Of a DNA stretch of 64,000 bases, positions 54,082 to 64,000 are shown in pieces. The stretch is from Vogesella alkaliphila (GTDB taxonomy: Bacteria; Pseudomonadota; Gammaproteobacteria; Burkholderiales; Chromobacteriaceae). Position 1 is the stretch's first letter. Each line of letters starts with the position of its first letter. Where the stretch lies: contig NZ_BMYW01000003.1 in the NCBI RefSeq assembly GCF_014652475.1, positions 263,010-327,009 of the forward strand, read 5' to 3'. A model generated the notes under the pieces. The model saw nothing but the letters and a program-made list of their open reading frames with translations. It was not told the DNA's origin and made no database searches. Position numbers and translations under genes: made by a program.

Positions 54082-54570
54082 ATGTCTGTAACACGCATGA
54101 TTTCGCGCCGCCTGCTGCTGGGCGGCCTGTTGCTGGCGCCGCTGTGCGCCGTGGCCGGCGGCCTGCTGGACGGCGCGGTGCTGACCGGGCTGAACGGCAA
54201 GCCGGCCGCGTTCGCCCGCTACCAGGGCAGGACCACGGTGGTGAACTTCTGGGCCACCTGGTGCGCGCCGTGCCGCAAGGAGATGCCGCTCTTGTCAGCG
54301 CTGGCGCCAAGGTTGGCCGCACGCCAGGTGCGCTTCGTCGGCATCGCTCTGGACCAGCCGGGCGAGGTGGCGGCCTACCTGAAGCAGCTGCCGGTCAGCT
54401 ATCCGGTGCTGCTGAGCGACGGCGAGGGCATCGCGCTGATGCGCGCGCTGGGCAACCGCAGCGGCGGGCTGCCGTTCACCGTGGTGCTAGACGAACAGGG
54501 CCGGCCGCTGGCGCGCATCGCCGGGCTGGTGAGCGAGGCTGAGCTGATGAAGGCGCTGCCGCTGCGCTGA
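54082..54570 (+). CDS. TlpA/ResA-like thiol-disulfide oxidoreductase
   Basis: This 162-residue protein is exported or membrane-anchored: MISRRLLLGGLLLAPLCAVAG contains Arg-Arg and a hydrophobic stretch that could be a Sec or Tat signal. The thioredoxin fold has active site WCAPC (VVNFWATWCAPCRKEMPL) and the cis-proline loop as SGGLPFTVVLD. Such proteins reduce disulfides for cytochrome maturation or act in stress. No ccm genes are nearby. A motif copy at 54307-54321 encodes PRLAARQ. Confidence 0.88.
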   Translation: MSVTRMISRRLLLGGLLLAPLCAVAGGLLDGAVLTGLNGKPAAFARYQGRTTVVNFWATWCAPCRKEMPLLSALAPRLAARQVRFVGIALDQPGEVAAYLKQLPVSYPVLLSDGEGIALMRALGNRSGGLPFTVVLDEQGRPLARIAGLVSEAELMKALPLR

Positions 54571-54628
54571 CGGCGTTGCGGCCAACCCTGGGCCGATGGC
54601 GCTGGCGTGGCTGTGCCGACGCTACTGC

Positions 54629-57600
54629 TCAGATCATCACCTCGGCGGCACTCTTGGCCGCGGCCGCCGCGGCCGCCGCGGTCGCCGGCGCATCCAGCAG
54701 CAGGCGCACCTGCTGCTGCAACTCGTCGCGCAGCCGCTGCAGCTGGCTCACGGTGTGCTCGTCGGCGTCCTGCAGCTCGAACTGGTGCCAGGTCAGCACC
54801 CGCTCGTTGAGGGTGTACAGCTGCTGGTGCAGCTGGCCGATGCGGCGGTACAGCGGGTGCTGGCCGAAGTAGGCGCTGCCGGCACCGTGGTACCAGTTGT
54901 CGAAGTCGCGGTAGCTGTTGCCGTGCTCCTGCGGCGGCAGCTCGCGCGCGCCTTGCCGCAGGCAGTCGATCAGGCGGTTGCTGGCCTGGCGGTGCGCCAG
55001 CTCCAGGTTGAACAACCGGGTGTCGTCGCCGGTCCAGCGCCGCTTGCTGGCCAGCTGCCAGGCGGCGGCGCCCTGCCACTGCTGCGCCCAGCCCGGCAGC
55101 GCGTCCGCCGGCATCGGCCGCGCGATGCCGAAGCCCTGCGCGTGGTCGCAGCCGATGTGCAAGAGCAGGCTGCCATGCTCGATGCTCTCCACGCCCTCGG
55201 CCACCACCGAGCGGTTGAACGCCTCCGACAGCCCGATGATGCCCTGCACGATGGCGAGGTCGTCGCCGTCCTCGTGCATGTCGCGGATGAAGGACTGGTC
55301 GATCTTCAGCTTGCCGGCCGGCAGGCGCTTCAGGTACAGCAGCGAGGAGTAGCCGGTGCCGAAGTCGTCGAGCGAGAACTCCACCCCCAGCTCGCGGCAG
55401 GTGGCCATCAGCGCGCCGACGCGGGTGATGTCCTGCAGCGCGGTGCTTTCCAGCACCTCGATCTCCAGCATCCCGGCCGGCAGCGCCGGGTATTCCGCCA
55501 GCAGCGCCGCCAGCCGCTCGGCGAAGTTGTCCTGCTGCAGGTGGTGGGCGGAGATGTTGACGCTGACCGGCAGCGTCATGCCCTGCGCCTGCCAGGCCTG
55601 CATCTGCGCCAGCGCGCTGCGGATCACCCATTCGCCGAGCGCGATATCCAGCGCGCTGCCTTCGGCGTCGGCCAGGAAGTGGGCCGGGGTCAGCAGGCCC
55701 TGTTCCGGGTGCTGCCAGCGCATCAGCGCCTCGGCGCCGACCACGCTGCCGTCGCGCATATTGACCTTGGGCTGGTAGTACAGGCACAGCTCGCCGTGCT
55801 GCAGCGCCTGCGCCAGCCGTCCCAGCCCTTCCTGGCGGAAGCGGCTCTGGCGGTCGTGCTCGGCGTCGAAGATCTGGTAGCCGTTGCGGCCCTTGTCCTT
55901 GGCCTGGTACATCGCCTGGTCGGCGTGGCGCAGCAGGGTGTCCGGGTCCTGCTCGTCCTGCGGATACAGGGTGACGCCGATGCTGGCCGAGATCTCGATG
56001 CGGATGTCGCCCAGCTGCACCGGGTGGGCGACGGTGTCCAGCACCCGCTGCAGGCTGTGACGGCAGGTCTGCAGGTCGGGCAGGCCGGACAGCAGCAGCA
56101 CGAATTCGTCGCCGCCCAGCCGCGCCAGGGTGTCGCCGCCCTGCAGCGTGTGCTGCAGCCGCTCGGCGACCTGCACCAGCAGGCGGTCGCCGACCTCGTG
56201 GCCGTAGCGGTCGTTGACCGCCTTGAAGCCGTCCAGGTCCATGAAACAGATCGCCAGCCAGTGGCCGCTGTGCTGCGCCTGGGCGATGGCCTCCCTCATG
56301 CGGTCGGCTAGCAGCACGCGGTTGGGCAGGTGGGTGAGCGGGTCGTGGTGCGCCATCTGCGCCAGCCGGTTTTCCTGTGCCTTCATCACCGTGATGTCGG
56401 CGAACACGGCGATGTAGTGGCGCACATTGCCGGACTGGTCGTGGATCACCGACACCGACAGCAGCAGCGGCGCCACCTCGCCGTCCTTGCGCCGGTTCCA
56501 GATCTCGCCCTGCCAGTGGCCGCTGCTCTGCAGCTTGTCGCGCATGGCGAGGTAGAACACCGAGTCGTGGCGTGCCGACTGCAGCTTGCGCGGGGTATGG
56601 CCGATCAGCTCGTCGCGCTCGTAGCCGGTGATGCTGCAGCAGGCGCGGTTGACGTCCAGCAGCCGGCCGCGGGCGTCGGCAATGATGATGCCGTCGTGGG
56701 AGTGCTTGAACACGCCGGCCAGCAGCCGCAGCCGTTCTTCGGCGCGGGTCTGCTCGGTGATGTCGTTCCAGGCGCCGATGATGCCGGCGATCTCGCCGTA
56801 GTCGTCGTAGAACACGTCCTTGGACAGGATCACCTCGCGCCGCTGCTGGCGCTGGGTGACGATGCTGGCCTGGTAGTCGAGGTGGGGCTGACCGGCCAGC
56901 AGCGCGCTGTCGTGCAGGCAGTGCACGGTGGCGATGTCGGCCGGCCACAGCTCGGCCGGGGTCTTGCCGCGGATCTCGATGCGGGTGTAGCCGGTGACGC
57001 GGGTGAAGGCGGCGTTGCAGCCGAGGAAGCGCCCCTGCGCGTCCTTGTAGAACACCGGGATCGGGATCGCCATCAGCAGCATGTCGGCGAAGCGCTGGCT
57101 CTTCGCCCAGTGCTCGTCGGCGGACTGCACCGCCGCCGCCATGCGGTTGAAGGCGACGCCGAGGCGGCCGATCTCGTCATGGCGGCTCTCCGGCGCCCGC
57201 GTCAGCAGCTGGCCCTGCCCCAGTGCCTCGGCGGCCTGCGCCAGGTATTGCAGGCGCCGGCTCAGCCACAGCGTGACCCAGATCATCCAGCCGGTGGCGA
57301 GGATGATGCCGGCGACGATCAGCGGCCCGGTGCGCTGCGCGAGGCCGGCCAGCAGGCGGCTGGTCTCGCTCTGCCGCAGGCCGGCCTGGATCTGGCCCTG
57401 GCTGATGTTGAAGCGCAGGTCGAGGATGTCGTCGGCGCTGTCCTGCAGCGAACGGTCCGCCTGCGGCTGCACGCCGTCGGCGAGGCCGGCGCGGGCCAGC
57501 TCCTTGCCGCTGGAGTCGCGGATGATCAGGTAGGCGATGTCGCCGCCGTGGCTCAGCTCGCCGGCGATCTCCTGCAGCGTGATGAAGTCGCGTTCCAGCA

Positions 57601-57790
57601 GCGGCGCGATCAGTGCAGCCTGCAGCTCGCTGTGCAGGCTGCGGCTGCGCAGCTGCGCCTGTTCCACCGCCATGTCCTGCAGCACGCGGGCGCTTTGCCA
57701 GGCGATGCCGGCAAAGACCAGCAGCTGGATCAGCAGCAGCACCGGGATGATGGCCCATTTCAGCGAACGGGGACGCAGCGGCAGGCGCAT
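54629..57790 (-). CDS. Membrane PAS-GGDEF-EAL cyclic-di-GMP protein with C-terminal zinc-binding-like domain
   Basis: This 1053-residue protein has helix 1 (residues 12-32), a periplasmic segment, helix 2 (about 155-175), HAMP, two PAS domains (about 240-500), a GGDEF domain with intact LARLGGDEFVLLL, and an EAL domain with VGAEALMRW and DDFGTGYSS, so both cyclase and phosphodiesterase sites look intact. The last 150 residues (ELAHRQASNRLIDCLRQG, NWYHGAGSAYFGQHP, IGQLHQQLYTLNERVL) resemble a CZB zinc-binding domain with the usual cysteine missing. It overlaps the upstream PhnD-like gene by one base, so that protein may present its ligand. The Ala-rich tail ends EVMI. Confidence 0.92.
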   Translation of the reverse strand: MRLPLRPRSLKWAIIPVLLLIQLLVFAGIAWQSARVLQDMAVEQAQLRSRSLHSELQAALIAPLLERDFITLQEIAGELSHGGDIAYLIIRDSSGKELARAGLADGVQPQADRSLQDSADDILDLRFNISQGQIQAGLRQSETSRLLAGLAQRTGPLIVAGIILATGWMIWVTLWLSRRLQYLAQAAEALGQGQLLTRAPESRHDEIGRLGVAFNRMAAAVQSADEHWAKSQRFADMLLMAIPIPVFYKDAQGRFLGCNAAFTRVTGYTRIEIRGKTPAELWPADIATVHCLHDSALLAGQPHLDYQASIVTQRQQRREVILSKDVFYDDYGEIAGIIGAWNDITEQTRAEERLRLLAGVFKHSHDGIIIADARGRLLDVNRACCSITGYERDELIGHTPRKLQSARHDSVFYLAMRDKLQSSGHWQGEIWNRRKDGEVAPLLLSVSVIHDQSGNVRHYIAVFADITVMKAQENRLAQMAHHDPLTHLPNRVLLADRMREAIAQAQHSGHWLAICFMDLDGFKAVNDRYGHEVGDRLLVQVAERLQHTLQGGDTLARLGGDEFVLLLSGLPDLQTCRHSLQRVLDTVAHPVQLGDIRIEISASIGVTLYPQDEQDPDTLLRHADQAMYQAKDKGRNGYQIFDAEHDRQSRFRQEGLGRLAQALQHGELCLYYQPKVNMRDGSVVGAEALMRWQHPEQGLLTPAHFLADAEGSALDIALGEWVIRSALAQMQAWQAQGMTLPVSVNISAHHLQQDNFAERLAALLAEYPALPAGMLEIEVLESTALQDITRVGALMATCRELGVEFSLDDFGTGYSSLLYLKRLPAGKLKIDQSFIRDMHEDGDDLAIVQGIIGLSEAFNRSVVAEGVESIEHGSLLLHIGCDHAQGFGIARPMPADALPGWAQQWQGAAAWQLASKRRWTGDDTRLFNLELAHRQASNRLIDCLRQGARELPPQEHGNSYRDFDNWYHGAGSAYFGQHPLYRRIGQLHQQLYTLNERVLTWHQFELQDADEHTVSQLQRLRDELQQQVRLLLDAPATAAAAAAAAKSAAEVMI

Positions 57791-58614
57791 TATCGCAGCA
57801 GCCCTTTCAGGTCGCGGACGTATGGGTCCAGCGCGCGCATGTCCGGCTCGCCGACCGGACGCAGGCCGCCGTGGTTCAGGTCGCGGCTGAACGCGCGTCC
57901 CTGCGGCGTGTCGTTGGCGAAGGTCAGCAGCTGTTGCTGCAGCCGCGCCAGCCGCGCATCGCCGAGGCGCTTGTGGCCGAGGTACAGCTGCGGCGTGGTG
58001 TGCGGCAGCCGGGCCAGGATGCGGATCTTGCCGCCGATGTCGCCGCCGAACTGGTGCAGCGCGCTGACCGAGATGATGGCGGCCGCCGACTCGCCGCTCA
58101 GCAGCGCCGCCAGCGAGTTGGCGTGGCTGCCGGTCGGCCGGATGACGATATTGTTGCCGGGGACGAAGCCGGCCCGGCTCAGGTAGCGCTGTGCCGCCAG
58201 GGTCAGGTTGGCGAGGCGGTCGCTGGTCGACACCGTCTGGCCGCGCAGCTGCGCCAGCTCGCGAATGCCGTCACGGCGGGTGACCAGCAGCGGCTCCAGG
58301 TCGGTCAGCGGTCGCGCCAGCGGCCGGTAGTCCTGTTCCAGCTGCGCTAGGCGGCCGAAGTAGGGCGAGGTGGCGATGATGTCGTAGCGCCCCTGGCGCG
58401 TGCGTTCGAGGAAAAAAGCGTAGTCGGCGGCGCTTTCCAGCGTCACCGGCTGCTGCAGGCTGCGTTCCAGCTCGGCGCGCAGCGGCTCGTACAGCGTGGC
58501 CAGCTTGCGGGCCGACATATAGGGCACCACGCCCAGCACCAGCGCGGGGGCGGCGTGCACGCTCGCCAGCAGGCACAGCCACAGCAGGCCGGCGGTCAGT
58601 AGGTTCTTGGCCAT
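57790..58614 (-). CDS. PhnD-like periplasmic phosphate/phosphonate-type binding protein
   Basis: This 274-residue protein has a signal peptide (MAKNLLTAGLLWLCLLASVHA) and a PhnD/SsuA/transferrin-type binding fold: VLGVVPYMSARKLATLYEPLRAELE, ADYAFFLERTRQGRYDIIATSPYFGRL. No ABC permease is present. Its stop overlaps the start of the GGDEF/EAL gene, so it is likely a sensor partner for that receptor, as in other SBP-receptor pairs. The ligand is unknown. Confidence 0.88.
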   Translation of the reverse strand: MAKNLLTAGLLWLCLLASVHAAPALVLGVVPYMSARKLATLYEPLRAELERSLQQPVTLESAADYAFFLERTRQGRYDIIATSPYFGRLAQLEQDYRPLARPLTDLEPLLVTRRDGIRELAQLRGQTVSTSDRLANLTLAAQRYLSRAGFVPGNNIVIRPTGSHANSLAALLSGESAAAIISVSALHQFGGDIGGKIRILARLPHTTPQLYLGHKRLGDARLARLQQQLLTFANDTPQGRAFSRDLNHGGLRPVGEPDMRALDPYVRDLKGLLR

Positions 58615-58824
58615 CCATCCAGTCTCGTTATCGTTGGGTCGGCGCGGCACGCCATGGACCCGATGGCATGATTGTTGATGACAATGGAATTTAATTGCGC
58701 GATTGCCCCGCTCATGATGAAGCAAATACGGGGCGGGCGCAAAAAAGGGAACTGATCTGGCGCAAACGTGGTGCGAAATCTATCGAAATGTCGCGTTGCA
58801 GCAAAATGCCTGAATCATGACGTG

Positions 58825-58857
58825 TTGCGGCCAACCCTGGTGCAAGGTTGGCCGCAA
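58825..58857. repeat. Inverted pair of the recurring GGCCAAC motif
   Basis: TTGCGGCCAACC (58825-58836) and GGTTGGCCGCAA (58846-58857) are 12-base perfect arms around 9 bases. The hairpin stands past the fadH stop on the minus strand, a terminator position. Confidence 0.85.
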
Positions 58858-58897
58858 TGGGGGGAGGGCGGCGCCGCTCACGCGCGCCAGCCGGTGC

Positions 58898-61039
<2,142 letters not shown>

Positions 61040-61231
61040 ACCCGCCAGGCGCCGGTGCGGCGGGACGGGGCGTGCGCGGCGACCGGTAACGACAAGACTG
61101 CGCCTTTTGCTGGCGAAACCGGGGGCGGCTGGCGGATAATACGGCACTCGTAAAGACCGCATCGTTTGCAGGGTTGTTGTTCCTTCCCGGGCCGGCGCGG
61201 CGGCCGCCACATTCAGAAACATAGGTACAGC

Positions 61232-61576
61232 ATGACTAATTTGCCCCAATGCCCGCAGTGCGGCTCGGAATTCACCTACCAGGACGGCGCGATGTTCGTC
61301 TGCCCCGAGTGCGCGCATGAGTGGTCCGCCGATGCCGCGGCCACGGAAGAGGCCGAGCCGCAGCGCGTGGTACGCGATGCCAACGGCAATGTGCTGCAGG
61401 ACGGCGACAGCGTGACCGTGATCAAGGACCTGAAGGTCAAGGGCTCGTCGCTGGTGGTCAAGGTCGGCACCAAGGTGAAGAGCATCCGCCTGGTCGACGG
61501 CGATCACGACATCGACTGCAAGATCGACGGCATCGGCGCGATGCAGCTGAAGTCGGAATTCGTCAAGAAAGCCTGA
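61232..61576 (+). CDS. yjdM: YjdM/PhnA-like zinc-ribbon protein
   Basis: This 114-residue protein has an N-terminal zinc ribbon [21 protein letters not shown] and the PhnA domain ([26 protein letters not shown], then [19 protein letters not shown]). Despite the old PhnA name it is not phosphonoacetate hydrolase. Function is unknown; E. coli YjdM has been linked to tolerance phenotypes. ATG 61232 begins with [10 protein letters not shown] as in the family. Confidence 0.93.
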   Translation: MTNLPQCPQCGSEFTYQDGAMFVCPECAHEWSADAAATEEAEPQRVVRDANGNVLQDGDSVTVIKDLKVKGSSLVVKVGTKVKSIRLVDGDHDIDCKIDGIGAMQLKSEFVKKA

Positions 61577-61628
61577 TCCGCCGCGCCGCAGACGCTGCGG
61601 CAGGGCAGGACACGAGAGAGGGGATGCG

Positions 61629-62198
61629 ATGTGCCAGGCACAACACTCGCCGCTGGCTGACTGCCACGGCAGCGCGGCGCGGCCGGTCGGCCGGCGCCAG
61701 TTCGTGAAACTGGCGGCCATGGGTGGCGCCGCGGCGCTGCTGGGCAGCTTCCTGCCGCGCACCGCGCACGCCGCCGGCGGCACCGAGGCGCTGCTGCTGT
61801 CGTGCATGGACTACCGGCTGGTCGACGATACCGAGCGCTTCATGGCCGGCAAGGGCATGAAGGACAAGTACGACCACATCGTGCTGGCCGGCGCCTCGCT
61901 CGGCGCGCTCACCGGCAAGTTCCCGGCGTGGAATACCGCGTTCTGGGAGCACCTCGACGTCGCCATCAGCCTGCACCACATCCACAAGGTGATGCTGCTC
62001 GACCACCGCGACTGCGGTGCCTACAAGGTGGTGCTGGGCGAGGACTTCGGCCAGGCGCCGGACAAGGAAACCCGCGTCCACGCCGAGACGCTGATGGCGC
62101 TGCGCAAGGCGATCCTGCAAAAGCATCCGCAACTGCAGGTGGAGAGCTACCTGATGGCGCTGGACGGCAGCGTGCAGCAGATCGTGCCCCGCGCCTGA
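61629..62198 (+). CDS. Tat-exported beta-carbonic-anhydrase-like protein
   Basis: This 189-residue protein has a twin-arginine leader (GRRQFVKLAAMGGAAALLGS, cleavage after AHA near residue 48). The mature part carries SCMDYRLVDD and LDHRDCGAYK, the C-x-D-x-R and H-x-x-C zinc motifs of beta carbonic anhydrases. The domain is shorter (about 140 residues) than usual, so activity is not proven. Export would be to the periplasm, where it could supply bicarbonate to SbtA. GAGAGAGGGG precedes the ATG. Confidence 0.78.
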   Translation: MCQAQHSPLADCHGSAARPVGRRQFVKLAAMGGAAALLGSFLPRTAHAAGGTEALLLSCMDYRLVDDTERFMAGKGMKDKYDHIVLAGASLGALTGKFPAWNTAFWEHLDVAISLHHIHKVMLLDHRDCGAYKVVLGEDFGQAPDKETRVHAETLMALRKAILQKHPQLQVESYLMALDGSVQQIVPRA

Positions 62199-62217
62199 TC
62201 CCGCGCTGATTCCGACA

Positions 62218-62249
62218 CCGCCGCCCGGCCCTGCTTCGCGGCGGTTTTT
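62218..62249 (+). terminator. Terminator after the carbonic-anhydrase-like gene
   Basis: CCGCCGC and GCGGCGG arms around 13 bases, followed by TTTTTC. It ends the plus-strand gene. Confidence 0.75.
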
Positions 62250-62252
62250 CTT

Positions 62253-62272
62253 TGCGGCCAACGTTGGCCGCA
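62253..62272. repeat. Perfect palindrome of the recurring GGCCAAC motif
   Basis: A 20-base palindrome centred on AACGTT, 4 bases after the preceding terminator's T-run and 22 bases before the topA terminator. It lies between convergent genes. Confidence 0.85.
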
Positions 62273-62287
62273 GCCTGATGCCGGGCA

Positions 62288-62318
62288 AGAAAAAACGCCG
62301 CTGGGTGTCAGCGGCGTT
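62288..62318 (-). terminator. Rho-independent terminator after topA
   Basis: AACGCCGCTG and CAGCGGCGTT arms around 5 bases. On the minus strand it is followed by TTTTCTTG. It lies 20 bases past the topA stop. Confidence 0.85.
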
Positions 62319-62337
62319 GTCTCGAGGCGGAACCGGA

Positions 62338-64000
<1,663 letters not shown>

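Overview
The window is 64 kb of GC-rich, gene-dense bacterial chromosome. The gene families point to a betaproteobacterium of the order Neisseriales, probably Chromobacteriaceae (Vogesella, Chromobacterium or Aquitalea relatives). The clues are a tolR-tolA-tolB-pal-cpoB block beside purEK, a glutamate-cysteine ligase of the Acidithiobacillus type next to gshB, a DUF3460 protein, a fused MFS/PlsC protein, and many short inverted motifs at gene ends. The genus is an inference. There is no rRNA, tRNA, CRISPR array, prophage or intact insertion sequence. The right edge cuts through topA.

Layout. 0-5 kb: a YfaZ-like outer-membrane protein, YceH, a TlyA rRNA methyltransferase, a universal stress protein, a small membrane protein and a PuuA-like glutamine synthetase. 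5-17 kb: proA, prpE, a pseudouridine synthase, a cupin, an MFS-acyltransferase fusion, dadA, an S9 peptidase, and a LysR regulator divergent from a monooxygenase/carboxymuconolactone-decarboxylase fusion. 17.5-22.4 kb is the accessory-looking part: a lower-GC ArsR/MFS cassette carrying a truncated AfsA (butyrolactone-synthase-like) fragment, then chrBA for chromate resistance. 22.5-28 kb: a TSUP exporter, ltaE, tcdA, and a solute-binding protein with a chemoreceptor. 28-38 kb: maf-rng, cysE, a 2OG-Fe oxygenase, a DUF2061 protein behind a Fur-like box, uvrD and a REC-TPR protein. 38-46 kb: the Tol-Pal block (tolQ is not here), then purE-purK-fosA-purC. 46-54 kb: rimJ, an sbtA-sbtB bicarbonate uptake pair, an alpha/beta hydrolase, and a dgkA-apbE-gshB-gshA operon on the minus strand. 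54-64 kb: a PfkB kinase, a TlpA-like thioredoxin, a PhnD-like binding protein with a large GGDEF/EAL protein, fadH under an apparent TetR-type operator, yjdM, a Tat-exported beta-carbonic-anhydrase-like protein, and topA.

The most striking signal is not a gene. A 12-15 bp motif with core AGGTTGGCCGCA (reverse TGCGGCCAACCT) recurs about 40 times, in both orientations, inside and between genes, roughly once per 1.6 kb. Copies pair as perfect palindromes or as hairpins at gene ends. That density, lack of strand bias and pairing at gene ends is how DNA uptake sequences behave in Neisseria and Haemophilus, but the motif differs from the Neisseria DUS. I propose it as a DUS-like or other genome-wide signature. 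A second repeat of about 145-150 bp with imperfect terminal inverted repeats occurs twice in opposite orientation, each copy starting within 2 bases of a stop codon.
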